From contig NZ_JAFKRH010000052.1 in assembly GCF_019038465.1 (NCBI RefSeq), positions 1 through 52,392 on the forward strand: 52,392 bases of DNA. Reading direction: 5' to 3'. Below are positions 8,578-16,821 of this stretch, in pieces. The position numbers and the translations under genes are program-made. Position 1 is the first letter of the stretch. Every line of letters starts with the position of its first letter. This DNA is from Synechococcus sp. CCY 0621. Lineage in GTDB: Bacteria > Cyanobacteriota > Cyanobacteriia > PCC-6307 > Cyanobiaceae. The notes under the pieces are model-generated. The model made no database searches. It was not told where the DNA came from and saw only the letters and a program-made list of their open reading frames with translations.

Positions 8578-8891
8578 ATCGATCGAGCCCACCGCCGGTG
8601 GCGGTTCGGAGTTCATTAACAGTTTGTAGCCACCAGCTTGTTCCGGCTGGGGGAGAGCCCGAAATGGGTGCAGAGGCCCTCGCCGGGGTGGTGATCCGCC
8701 TCAGAGGTTGAGATGGACCCTTTTCCAAAAAAATGTGAAACCATCTCACACCCCCCCTAAGTGGGGGTGAGGCCACTGTCAATGATGTTCCGAGTTCTGC
8801 TCTGGATCGAAAAGTCTTCGGGCCTCTAGGGCCGAGACCACCAGACCAGCCTGGTGTCACCGAATCCGGCTTTTGATCACTTCGGTTCTGA
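8578..8891. other. 314 bp intergenic with hairpin and IS-leader-like patch
   Basis: At 8,690-8,735 the text CCGCCTCAGAGGTTGAGATGGACCC resembles the IS3 leader at 6,870-6,905 and may be a third fragment. A GC-rich hairpin follows at 8,745-8,771. No coding region is seen. Confidence 0.35.
8745..8771. terminator. GC-rich hairpin, possible terminator
   Basis: CTCAC and CCCC on the left arm pair with GGGG and GTGAG on the right arm around a CCCTAAGT-type loop. There is no long T-tract, so factor-independent termination is uncertain. It lies about 120 bases beyond the cyanase stop on the minus strand. Confidence 0.3.
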
Positions 8892-9338
8892 TCACCACTT
8901 CTTGTAGGGCAGAAACTTTCCGCACATGCTGACTTTGACCCTGGTGCCGGCCGGATCTTCCACTTTGTCCACCTCCATGGTGAAGTCGATGGCACTCATG
9001 ATGCCATCACCGAACTTTTCCTGGATCACATCTTTGAGCGGAAGACCATACACTTGCATGATTTCATAGAAGCGATAAATCAATGGATCGGTCGGGAGCT
9101 CCGGATCCAGGCAGCCCTTCACAGGAGGGATTGTCAGCTCGTTGGCCAGATTTGGATCCAGATCCAGGGCCTCCAGAAGTGTTTGTGCTTCCTCTGGAGA
9201 GGCCGTGGCCTGTCCGTAAAGCAAGCTGGCTATCCATACCTCATCGCGCTGGAGACGTCTTTCAAGCTCGGCAAAACTAACGCCTTTACGGCGCTTGGCG
9301 CCCAGCAGGGTTTGGCTGAGAGGGGTCAGTGAGCTCAT
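8892..9338 (-). CDS. cynS: cyanate hydratase (cyanase)
   Basis: A 148-residue protein, standard length for cyanase (EC 4.2.1.104), which uses bicarbonate to break cyanate down to ammonia and CO2. The N-terminal half is a helix-turn-helix-like dimerisation domain ([12 protein letters not shown]). The C-terminal catalytic half contains R89 and E92 in YRFYEIMQ and S115 in GIMSAIDF. These match the E. coli triad R96, E99 and S122 with a constant offset of 7. The protein should form the usual cytoplasmic decamer. It stands alone, without the NtcA-linked cynABD transporter often found with it in cyanobacteria, and it sits among mobile-element remnants. Confidence 0.95.
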   Translation of the reverse strand: MSSLTPLSQTLLGAKRRKGVSFAELERRLQRDEVWIASLLYGQATASPEEAQTLLEALDLDPNLANELTIPPVKGCLDPELPTDPLIYRFYEIMQVYGLPLKDVIQEKFGDGIMSAIDFTMEVDKVEDPAGTRVKVSMCGKFLPYKKW

Positions 9339-10184
9339 GGCGCGATCGTGATGGGTGGAATGAGATAAACGAGAGGCGGAAGCCTGATGGAGGCTAGGAG
9401 GGCAGTCGGATGGCTACGTTGTTTCAATGGCCCTGGTTTCCATGAGCACTTGCTCTTTCAGCCGCTGCTTCACGGCCAGGATGTCTGGATGGTTTTCATT
9501 GGGCAGCGCCGGTCTCTGACACATCGATCAGATGATAAACCGAACAGAAGATTGTCTGCGGAGCTCATGGGGATGATCGTGTCAACGTCTCGCAAGCCTC
9601 TCGACACTTTCGCCCACCAGATGAGGATGTCCATCTTTCAGCAACGCTTGAGCTCGTTCCCACGTCCCCATAGGCCTGCAGAACCAGCGCCTTCCTGAAT
9701 TGTTCCCCGAATCTTGCCCGCCATTTCCGATGTTCCACGCATCAGACGGCTTCAGGTACTGGCGGTAGACGACAGCGTTGCCCTGGTGGACATCGTAAGG
9801 TCGCCGTCGCAGGGCCAGCAAGCAGCCGCACTGAGGCGCACAGCGCAAGGTCGCAGCTACCTTTCGATCGCAGTATCCTCGGCTGGCCTTGTGCCGCGGC
9901 GAGCACCGCCGGGGCGGGTCATGGAACCTGGGTGAGTGTGGCCCAGGCCTTTGCCTACAGGGGTGGTTGGCGCATCGTGCAGGATGCGCCGCGCAGATCA
10001 TGAAGGCAGCGAGGCGCGACCACATTGGCGAGACTGAGGCCGTGACATCAGGACTCCGATTCCGGTCAGGAGCTTCTCGATGTGACGTGACCCCCTCGAT
10101 GTGGCGGTCTCCCGCCGGTACGTCGAGGATGGCTTCCGCCTATGATGATGGATGAGATATTGCCCTGGGTAGAAGAGTAGATAC
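9339..10184. other. 846 bp without a recognisable gene
   Basis: Open frames exist on both strands, but none has a domain I recognise. A minus-strand segment at 9,665-9,727 (WRARFGEQFRKA) resembles the one at 3,545-3,600. The remainder looks like decayed sequence bordering the acyltransferase gene. Confidence 0.4.
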
Positions 10185-10937
10185 GTGGTGAATGTAGCTA
10201 TTCCTGAGATTGGCATCAACAGCGAGACTCCTTTGAACGTCTCTCGGAGCGTGCTTGGTGCCGTTGGCACGAAGGTGTCACTGCATCATCCTGAGCGGAT
10301 TCCCGCAACCAAAAGCATCTTGGTTGTGAGCAACCATCGCAGCTTGCTGGATGCACCCCTGCTGATGGCAGCCCTGAACCGTCCAGTTCGGTTCGCTTGT
10401 CACCATTACATGAGCCGCGTTCCTGTCTTGCGGGAGATGGTGTCGGCCATGGGAGCTTTCCCTCTCGATGCACCTGGCGAAAGGCAACATCAGTTTTTTC
10501 ACAAGTCAGTTGAATTCTTACAGTCAGGACAGGCTGTGGGAATCTTTCCTGAGGGTGCACAGCCAATGGTTCAGGTGAAGCGGCCGAATCAGCTCAGCCC
10601 CTTCCATCGTGGTTTTGCCCATCTGGCTCTGGGGGCACAGGTTCGTGATTTGGCCATTCTGCCAGTGGCGATCGCATCAACGCAAGAAGACAAGCATCGG
10701 CTCGCACCATTGAAGCTGTTCAATCTTTTTGATCCCACGGAACCTCTGTTCAACTGCGGGGGCTGGCATTCTGCTGTTGTCTATCGCCGTGTGCACCTTC
10801 TGATTGGTTACCCTTTATGGATTGACGAGGTGCAACGACAGCACTATGCCGGTCGACACGCAGGCGCGATGGCGAAAGCGTTGACCCATTCATGCATGGA
10901 GCAGGTTGCTGCATTACTTCGTTTGGGATTTCAATGA
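10185..10937 (+). CDS. PlsC-like lysophospholipid/ester acyltransferase
   Basis: A 250-residue protein of the LPLAT/PlsC superfamily, which moves an acyl chain to a glycerolipid or other alcohol at the membrane surface. Catalytic block I, NHRSLLD (H51, D56), and block III, FPEG (121-124), are present at proper spacing. Block II may be the RVPVLREM region near 78-85. The next gene, 16 bases downstream on the same strand, encodes a hydrolase of the type found N-terminal to an acyltransferase domain in plant phytyl ester synthases. The two may form a split version of that enzyme, esterifying phytol, plastoquinol or similar. Substrate not shown by sequence. Confidence 0.75.
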   Translation: MVNVAIPEIGINSETPLNVSRSVLGAVGTKVSLHHPERIPATKSILVVSNHRSLLDAPLLMAALNRPVRFACHHYMSRVPVLREMVSAMGAFPLDAPGERQHQFFHKSVEFLQSGQAVGIFPEGAQPMVQVKRPNQLSPFHRGFAHLALGAQVRDLAILPVAIASTQEDKHRLAPLKLFNLFDPTEPLFNCGGWHSAVVYRRVHLLIGYPLWIDEVQRQHYAGRHAGAMAKALTHSCMEQVAALLRLGFQ

Positions 10938-10953
10938 TTGAACTTCACTCCCT

Positions 10954-11739
10954 ATGCCAATTGTGAACACAACCCTTGGGCTCCAGACCGCCAAGGTTTC
11001 GAAACCAAGTCTTCCGAAGTTTGTCTTTCTGCCAGGGATGGATGGAAGCGGCAAGTTACTGCAGTCGCAAATGGGCACCTTGCAGACAGACTTTGATATC
11101 TGCAGCTTGTCGATTCCGTCCAACGACTTCTCGGACTGGAACGGGTTGACTCAACGCGTCGTTCATTTGATCAAGAGCGAAAAGCAACAAGCCCCTGCAC
11201 GTCCCATCGTTCTTTGTGGTGAGTCTTTTGGTGGTTGTCTTGCCTTACATCTCGCAGCCAACCATCCTCACCTCTGTGATCGCCTGGTTTTGGTCAACCC
11301 GGCCTCATCGGCAAGACGTCAACCCTGGATGGAGATGGGCGCTTCATTCACCAAGTGGTTACCAAGTTCCCTGTATCGTCTTTCGACCTTGAGTCTGCTC
11401 CCGTTTCTCATCGAACCTCAACGGGTATCGATTTCAAATCAAACGGCTCTGCTGGAAGCCATGGTATCGGTCAAGCCATCCAGCGCCGCTTGGAGATTGT
11501 CATTACTCTGTCAGTTCGCTTTGGAGGAACTGCCGCTTGAGCGCATTCAGCAGCCTGTCTTGATTGTGGCTTCAGGCTCAGATCGGCTGCTCCCTTCTGC
11601 GGCAGAGGCACGGCGAATCGCCAAGTACCTTCCTAAAGCGAAGACCGCACTGTTGCCAAAGAGCGGCCATGCCTGTCTGCTGGAGACGGAGGTCAAGCTG
11701 CACAGTATCTTGAGATCCCAGGACTTTCTATCCACGTGA
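10954..11739 (+). CDS. alpha/beta hydrolase, phytyl-ester-synthase-like
   Basis: A 261-residue alpha/beta hydrolase with a full triad: S91 in GESFGG, D210 in ASGSD and H239 in KSGHA. The opening FVFLPGMDGSG and the nucleophile region RPIVLCGESFGGCLAL match the N-terminal half of plant esterase/lipase/thioesterase proteins (PES1/PES2 group), where it precedes an LPLAT domain. Here that domain is probably the upstream gene, so the order is reversed and split. It could supply acyl groups by hydrolysing galactolipids or acyl-ACP. A general esterase is the alternative. Confidence 0.7.
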   Translation: MPIVNTTLGLQTAKVSKPSLPKFVFLPGMDGSGKLLQSQMGTLQTDFDICSLSIPSNDFSDWNGLTQRVVHLIKSEKQQAPARPIVLCGESFGGCLALHLAANHPHLCDRLVLVNPASSARRQPWMEMGASFTKWLPSSLYRLSTLSLLPFLIEPQRVSISNQTALLEAMVSVKPSSAAWRLSLLCQFALEELPLERIQQPVLIVASGSDRLLPSAAEARRIAKYLPKAKTALLPKSGHACLLETEVKLHSILRSQDFLST

Positions 11740-11897
11740 TGGCCTCCAGGGGAGTCGAAGATGAATCTCTTGCCACTACCGGGAAGGATGTGTTGAATGC
11801 CCTGACAGACTGTTGTCTGCTGCTCGTCTAAGTTCCCCAGGACAGTGAGACTGGCCAAGGCCAGGCCTGGGGAACGGGTCTGAGAGGCCGTGCGTCC

Positions 11898-12197
11898 CTA
11901 TGTGCCGCTCTCGTCGACCAGTTCATTGGTCATCTCATCGACCTTATTGCCATCCTTGGCCCTGTCCTGCGCGTTTGCCTTCTTGCCCGTCTGGCCCCCA
12001 TCCCCTGTGACAGCGCCGATGCTGGATTGAAGCTTGCCATCTGTTTCTTGTGTTGAGGCGGGGACTTTGTCTGCTTTGGCTCCCAGCAGTGTCTGGGGTT
12101 GGGTCACTGGATTTGACAGGGCCATCACTGGAGCTGGAATCAGCAGTGAAGCCATCAGCAGGGCCAACGAAAGAATGGACATCAATAAAGTTTTCAT
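11898..12197 (-). CDS. secreted CsbD-like small protein
   Basis: A 99-residue protein. A signal peptide covers about residues 1-27 (MKTLLMSILSLALLMASLL... ending PVMA). The mature part is hydrophilic, with KLQSSIGAVTGDGGQTGKKA, reminiscent of the CsbD stress-protein repeat (SIG.VTGD...GK...Q). An ATG four codons upstream is possible; the later one was chosen because a GAGAG sits just before it. Bacterial CsbD proteins are general-stress induced with unknown mechanism, and exported ones are less usual. The similarity is short, so the name is tentative. Confidence 0.45.
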   Translation of the reverse strand: MKTLLMSILSLALLMASLLIPAPVMALSNPVTQPQTLLGAKADKVPASTQETDGKLQSSIGAVTGDGGQTGKKANAQDRAKDGNKVDEMTNELVDESGT

Positions 12198-12500
12198 GTC
12201 AACTCTCATGGGATGGTCCAGTCAACCCTAATGGCTGTTGATGGTCATGCTGAATGATGTGCAGCGAACATGCATCGACGCGCAGCGCTGACCCATCGAA
12301 CCTGTTGCGATCTTCCTTGCTGTGATTGGCCTTTGACGGTCATGACATCTTTTGAAGGGCGCACGCCGTATCTCTGGCGATGCCGTTTCATCCCGATTCC
12401 CTTCTGGCCAGTGATTCCAGCCAGTGAATGGTTCGTTGGCTTGTCGCAACCGGCAAGGACGACGACTCTTCCTGCCGAGACGTCAACTGGCAGTAGCGCG
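12198..12500. other. 303 bp intergenic
   Basis: No gene is supported. It separates the CsbD-like gene from the BrkB-type gene, both on the minus strand, so it should hold the promoter of the former. I see no clear element. Confidence 0.35.
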
Positions 12501-13406
12501 CTAGCTGCGGAACTCCCGATCAACCACCGCCCCATCAACCACTGACTGCTGCGATGGCTGTCTGAGTTTTACCTGGCTGCGGGAATAGACCTGTGTGAAC
12601 TCCGCACCAATCAATAGAATCTGCGTTGAATAGAAAATCCAGATCAGCAGAACCACCAGTGAGCCTGCTGCTCCGTAGGTGGAGTCAAAGCTGCTGTTGC
12701 CGATGTAGAGGCCGATGGCGGTCTTGCCGAGATTGAACAGTACGGACGTGGCCGCCGCACCCACCCACAGATCTCTCCATGGAACCCGCACATCAGGCAA
12801 GTACTTGTAAATCGATGCGAACAGAACCGTGATGACACCCAGTGAGATCATCAAGTTCAGGGCCTGCCCCAGAATCGGGAGTCCTGGCATCCTCCTGTTG
12901 AGCGCATCACCAGCGGCAACCAGAAGGCTGGAACGCAGCAGCGACACCAACAGAAGAAAGCCAATGACCAGAACCATGGCAAACGAAAGAAACCGTGAAA
13001 TCAGAAAGTCGCGCCAACCGCGCCCTGGCTTTGGTTCCACATTCCAGATCGTGTTGAGGGCCATTTGCAGCTGACCAAACACCCCCGAGGCCCCCAGCAG
13101 CAACAGCAGGAACCCGACCACCGAGGCCAGCACGCCTCCGGTTCCAGGGCGACTGGCATTCTCAATCATTGCTTGAATCGCTACGGCCCCCTCCTTGCCC
13201 ACCAATCCTTGGATCTGACGCACCAGCTCTCCCCGAGCGGCCTCTTCGCCAAAGACGGCTCCTGCGACGGCTATGGCGATCAGCAGCAGCGGAGCCAACG
13301 AGAAGATCGTGTAGTACGCCAAGGCAGCGGCGTGGAGCGGCACGTTGTCCTGCTTCCATTCAGCAATGGTTTCCCTGATCAGTCGTCTCGATCTCCTAAG
13401 TCGCAT
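12501..13406 (-). CDS. YihY/BrkB-type inner-membrane protein
   Basis: A 301-residue protein with the family hallmark near its start: DNVPLHAAALAYYTIFSLAPLLL (quoted part DNVPLHAAALAYYTIFS), then about six hydrophobic segments. Conserved phrases follow, such as LNTIWNVEPKPGRGWRDF, PDVRVPWRDLWVGA and TYGAAGSLVVLLIWIFYS. These are diagnostic of the YihY/BrkB (formerly ribonuclease BN) family. The role in bacteria is unresolved; transport or lipid and envelope functions have been proposed. Length is typical. The gene diverges from the P450-HLIP gene, with about 145 bases between. Confidence 0.85.
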   Translation of the reverse strand: MRLRRSRRLIRETIAEWKQDNVPLHAAALAYYTIFSLAPLLLIAIAVAGAVFGEEAARGELVRQIQGLVGKEGAVAIQAMIENASRPGTGGVLASVVGFLLLLLGASGVFGQLQMALNTIWNVEPKPGRGWRDFLISRFLSFAMVLVIGFLLLVSLLRSSLLVAAGDALNRRMPGLPILGQALNLMISLGVITVLFASIYKYLPDVRVPWRDLWVGAAATSVLFNLGKTAIGLYIGNSSFDSTYGAAGSLVVLLIWIFYSTQILLIGAEFTQVYSRSQVKLRQPSQQSVVDGAVVDREFRS

Positions 13407-13551
13407 GGATCATCCTCTTTTCCATCGACCCGTCTCGAGGCTCAAAGCTTAATGGTGGTTGCTGTTACGACCCGCCCTTTTTCGTGCAGCTTGTCTGCAT
13501 CCATTGAGCACGTCTTGATCCACGGTTCGGGGCACAAACGCCTGTCAGCCA

Positions 13552-15231
13552 ATGACGGTCGCTGCGACGCAGGGTCTTCAGAATGCTTTCCCGCCGAAGC
13601 AGCTGCAGCCATCCGAGGAGATTGCCGCCCGTGGCGTCGCACCGTCATCGCCTGGCTGCCAGCCTGGGGGCCAACCAGGACGACGTCGCGTGCCCTTCGA
13701 TTCCGCCGGCCTTCGGCCCGTCCCCTGCACCCCATCGATGGCTGGCGTGCTCGAGACCCTCGCCTTCCTTCGCGATCCTGATTTCGCCCGCTCGCGCTTC
13801 GAGCGCTACGGGGACGTTTACGAAACCAGCCTGCTGGGCCAGCGCACCGTTTTCATCCGCGGCGAGCAGGCCATCGCGGACCTCTTCGCCCAGGGCGACG
13901 CCATCCAGGGCTGGTGGCCGGACAGTGTGCGTCAGTTGTTGGGGCCGCTGTCCCTGGCCAACCGCAATGGCGCCGACCACAAGGCCCGTCGTCGCGTGGT
14001 GGGTCAGCTGTTCGCCTCCGCGGCCCTGAGGCGTTACAGCCCGGCGATCGTGGCGTTGGTGGAGGGACTCAACCAGGAGCTGCTGGCGGCGCCAGTGCCC
14101 GTCGCGCTGGTGCCACGGTTGCGGCGCTTTGCCTTCAGCGTCATCGCCACCACGGTGCTGGGGATCGATGGCGCCGATCGCGACGCCCTGTTCGAGGATT
14201 TCGAAACCTGGTGCCAGGGCCTGTTCTCCCTCCCCTTCGCCCTGCCCGGCAGCCCGTTCGCCCGCGCCCGTCAGGCCCGCAAGCGCCTGTTGTGGCGTCT
14301 CGGCTGTGTGCTCCAAAAGGCCCAGGCCGCTGCGGCCTCGGGAGCGCCACTCGCCGCTGGTGGCCTCGATCTGCTGGCCGGCGGCCTGGATGAAGCCGGC
14401 CTCCCCCTCGCCGACGATGACGTGGCCGAGCAGCTGTTGCTGCTGCTGTTCGCCGGCTATGAAACCACCGCCTCTTCGCTGAGTTGCCTGTTGCTGACCC
14501 TGCTGCAGCATCCCGCCGAACTGGGGTGGCTGCTTCATGAGCTCGACGGCCTGTCCTGGCCACCTGAAGAGGGGGATGCCGTGATGGCTTACGACGCTCA
14601 ACGGGCGCCGCGGCTGGATGCGGTGGTGAAGGAGGTGATGCGGCTGACCCCGCCGGTGGGGGGCTTCTTTCGCCGTACCCGCGAGCCCATCGCCCTGGCG
14701 GGTGTGCTGGTGCCGGCCGACCGGGTGGTGCAGGTGAGCATCACCGCCAGCCACCGCCACGGCGCTGACCCTGAGGACCTTGCCGCCTTTCGGCCCCAGC
14801 GGCATCTCGAGCCCGACACAAACGTGTTTCTGTTGCCCTATGGCGGTGGTGAGCGCGTCTGCCTGGGCAAGGCGCTGGCGGAGCTGGAAATCCGGCTGCT
14901 GGCGGTGGGGCTTCTCAAGCAGCTGCGTTTTGGCTTGGAGCCTGGTCAGGACCTGACACTCATGGTCATTCCCAGCCCCTCTCCGAAGGATGGCTTGCTG
15001 GTACGCCCACGCCGCCGAAGCACCGATACCGGTGAAAATGGCGCACGCCCCGAGGCGTTGTCCAGCGAGCCCCGCCGGCATGTGGTCCGTGCTGCAGGCG
15101 CCTGGGGCTTCAACGAGCGCGCTGAGACCTTCAACGGCCGGATGGCCATGCTCGGTTTCGTTGCCCTGCTGGCCACCGAATTGGCCATGGGTGGGGAGGC
15201 CTTCACCCGCGTCCTGCTGGGCATCGGTTGA
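13552..15231 (+). CDS. CYP120-like cytochrome P450 with C-terminal HLIP helix
   Basis: A 559-residue protein. Residues about 60-487 are a class-B-like P450: I-helix AGYETT (301-306), K-helix E361-x-x-R364, PPVGGFFR as in CYP120A1, and heme loop YGGGERVCLG with ligand C437 (the usual Phe is Tyr). The end PSPSPKDGLLV is also CYP120-like, a group that hydroxylates retinoids. After a linker rich in R/T/E (488-515), residues 516-559 form a full high-light-inducible helix: GFNERAETFNGRMAMLGF, with chlorophyll-ligand residues E525, N528 and R530. One frame covers both parts. The tail should place the enzyme at the thylakoid membrane with Chl/carotenoid proteins. The N-terminus (1-60) is Pro/Gln-rich and the start is uncertain. 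Confidence 0.85.
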   Translation: MTVAATQGLQNAFPPKQLQPSEEIAARGVAPSSPGCQPGGQPGRRRVPFDSAGLRPVPCTPSMAGVLETLAFLRDPDFARSRFERYGDVYETSLLGQRTVFIRGEQAIADLFAQGDAIQGWWPDSVRQLLGPLSLANRNGADHKARRRVVGQLFASAALRRYSPAIVALVEGLNQELLAAPVPVALVPRLRRFAFSVIATTVLGIDGADRDALFEDFETWCQGLFSLPFALPGSPFARARQARKRLLWRLGCVLQKAQAAAASGAPLAAGGLDLLAGGLDEAGLPLADDDVAEQLLLLLFAGYETTASSLSCLLLTLLQHPAELGWLLHELDGLSWPPEEGDAVMAYDAQRAPRLDAVVKEVMRLTPPVGGFFRRTREPIALAGVLVPADRVVQVSITASHRHGADPEDLAAFRPQRHLEPDTNVFLLPYGGGERVCLGKALAELEIRLLAVGLLKQLRFGLEPGQDLTLMVIPSPSPKDGLLVRPRRRSTDTGENGARPEALSSEPRRHVVRAAGAWGFNERAETFNGRMAMLGFVALLATELAMGGEAFTRVLLGIG

Positions 15232-15259
15232 ATCCTGCACCGGGATGCCATGGACGCTC

Positions 15260-15517
15260 TCATCCCTGAAATCGCCTGTCCAGCCATTGCGTGACCACAT
15301 AGACGCCGATGAACATCGGCAGATAGGCGATCCACATGTTGGGCAGCTCAAGCTCCGCGTTATTGATCAGCACCAGCCCCCCGTAGCTGATCAGGCCATA
15401 GATCAGCGCTCGACGCAGGGGCCCAACAATTGTTTTCAAGTCGGAAGAACTGATTCGCTTGATTCTATTGGGTCTGCGGCAAGGTCGATGGTCGCCAGGG
15501 ACTTGAATCTCCAGCAA
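15260..15517 (-). CDS. small two-helix membrane protein
   Basis: An 85-residue frame whose last 60 residues hold two hydrophobic segments (ALIYGLISYGGLVLI and YLPMFIGVYVV) followed by a basic end. Residues 1-25 look less conserved, so translation may begin later at a non-ATG codon. It converges on the P450 gene, with 28 bases between stops, and diverges from the small exported protein at 15,562. No family recognised. Confidence 0.45.
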   Translation of the reverse strand: MLEIQVPGDHRPCRRPNRIKRISSSDLKTIVGPLRRALIYGLISYGGLVLINNAELELPNMWIAYLPMFIGVYVVTQWLDRRFQG

Positions 15518-15561
15518 TGGGGAAACTTTATGCTGTGTTTCTGCTTCGCCCCTGGCTTCCC

Positions 15562-15717
15562 ATGAACCGCCCCGCCTTGGCTGTGCTGCTGTTGACCGGC
15601 GTTGTGCTGGCGCCCACGGCCGTCAGCGCGCAGGCCTTCGACATGTTCCCGAGCAAGGCTGAGGCGGAAAAGCGTGCCAATGAACAGATGCTGCGCAAGG
15701 CGCTTCAGAACGAATGA
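15562..15717 (+). CDS. 51-residue exported peptide
   Basis: It starts MNRPALAVLLLTGVVLAP and has a signal-peptide cleavage region at AVSAQA, leaving about 28 mature residues rich in charged residues (SKAEAEKRANEQM). Its stop overlaps the start of the next gene (ATGA), so the two are translationally coupled. The partner is a PepSY-type membrane protein, suggesting a small envelope module. A start at 15,517 would put non-signal residues first. Function unknown. Confidence 0.55.
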   Translation: MNRPALAVLLLTGVVLAPTAVSAQAFDMFPSKAEAEKRANEQMLRKALQNE

Positions 15718-16064
15718 ACCGCCGCCATCTGCTGCGACGGCTGCACCGCACCCTGGTGCCGGTCGCCGCTCTCCCCCTGCTGCTCACGGCCCTGTCCGGT
15801 TCGCTCTATGGGGCCCTTTCGGCCCGCGGCATCGAGGCCTTCTGGTTGATGAAGCTGCACACAGGCAACTTCGGGGCCGTCAATCTGCACCCCTATGACT
15901 CCACGCTGCTTGGTTTGTTGCTGATGCCGTGGACGGGCGGAAGCCGATCCCCTAACCCCTTCCACGACGGCGCCAGGGCGGGAAGGTCCAGGTCGCTGGT
16001 GATGGAGTGGCCCCGCCCACGGCGAACAGGCGATCAAGCCGCAGCTGGTGGTCGACGCTGGTGA
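15714..16064 (+). pseudogene. PepSY-type membrane protein, 3' end lost
   Basis: The first ~75 codons read as a good short PepSY-associated membrane protein: HLLRRLHRTLVPVAALPL, then LTALSGSLYGAL, and KLHTGNFGAVNLHPYDSTLLGLLL. After LLLMPW the sequence becomes Arg/Pro-rich, because the frame runs into the antisense of the FetB-like gene (from 15,952). A normal member would have a further membrane helix there. The real gene probably ended or was cut near 15,940 by a rearrangement. Its N-terminal part is still coupled to the exported peptide gene upstream. Confidence 0.5.
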
Positions 16065-16821
16065 GACGTCCATAGGCCAGGCCGACGACAGCGAAGACCC
16101 CCAGCGCCGTTGCCGACGCGATCATGAACAGGATCACGATCTGGTAGCGAACGGCCGCCGCCGGCGCCGCCCCCTGGAGGATCTGCCCGGTCATCATCCC
16201 CGGCAGGCTCACCAGGCCCATCACCATCATCGAGTTGATCGTCGGGATCATGGCCACGCGGATGGCGTCGCGCACCACCGCCTGGCAGGCCTCCCAGCGG
16301 GTCGCTCCCAGGGCCAGATCCGTTTCGACCTGATCGCGCCCGCTGCGCAACCCCTCCATGAAACGATCGAGGCCCAGGGAGAGCCCGTTGAGTGTGTTTC
16401 CCAGCACCATCCCCAGGAGCGGGATCAGATACTGGGGGTTGTACCAGGGCTGGGGCTGGATCAGCCCGGTGACCGCCAGGCCCGTGACCAGCGCCGAGGA
16501 GGCCATCACCGACAGCAGGCTGTTGAGGTAGATGCCAGCAAAGCGGTGCCGGGTGCGCTGCACGGCGGACACGCCCGCGATCAGCGCCATCGCCGCCCCC
16601 ACCAGCAGGATCAGGGGCGCGTTGTCCTGGCGGAACAGCCACTCCAGCACGAAGCCAACCAGCAGCAGTTGCACCACCATGCGCACGGAGGCCAGCAGCA
16701 GGCTGCGGCCGAGGCCGAGGCGCAGCGCTGCCGACAACCCAACGTTCACCAGGACCAACAGGGCGGACAGGGCCAGGCGGCCATCACTGATCGACAGGGC
16801 GCCGGTCGTCGAGGGGGTCAT
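15952..16821 (-). CDS. fetB: FetB-like ABC transporter permease
   Basis: A 289-residue permease of the UPF0014/FetB family, with about seven hydrophobic segments. Family signatures are VRMVVQLLLVGFVLEWLF, GMVLGNTLNGLSLGLDR and IPTINSMMVMGLVSLPGMMTGQIL. In E. coli, FetAB exports iron and protects against oxidative stress; for a photosynthetic cell, metal homeostasis is a reasonable role. The start overlaps the ATPase stop by four bases (ATGA), so the pair is one operon. The last 20 residues (Pro/Trp/Arg-rich) are unlike the family and may be read-through into a rearrangement junction shared with the truncated PepSY gene. Confidence 0.85.
   Translation of the reverse strand: MTPSTTGALSISDGRLALSALLVLVNVGLSAALRLGLGRSLLLASVRMVVQLLLVGFVLEWLFRQDNAPLILLVGAAMALIAGVSAVQRTRHRFAGIYLNSLLSVMASSALVTGLAVTGLIQPQPWYNPQYLIPLLGMVLGNTLNGLSLGLDRFMEGLRSGRDQVETDLALGATRWEACQAVVRDAIRVAMIPTINSMMVMGLVSLPGMMTGQILQGAAPAAAVRYQIVILFMIASATALGVFAVVGLAYGRLTSVDHQLRLDRLFAVGGATPSPATWTFPPWRRRGRG

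Noticed and set aside
13645-15351. 568-codon open frame antisense to the P450-HLIP gene
   Set aside because: Gln/Gly/His-rich shadow with no domain; the sense frame has all P450 and HLIP motifs.
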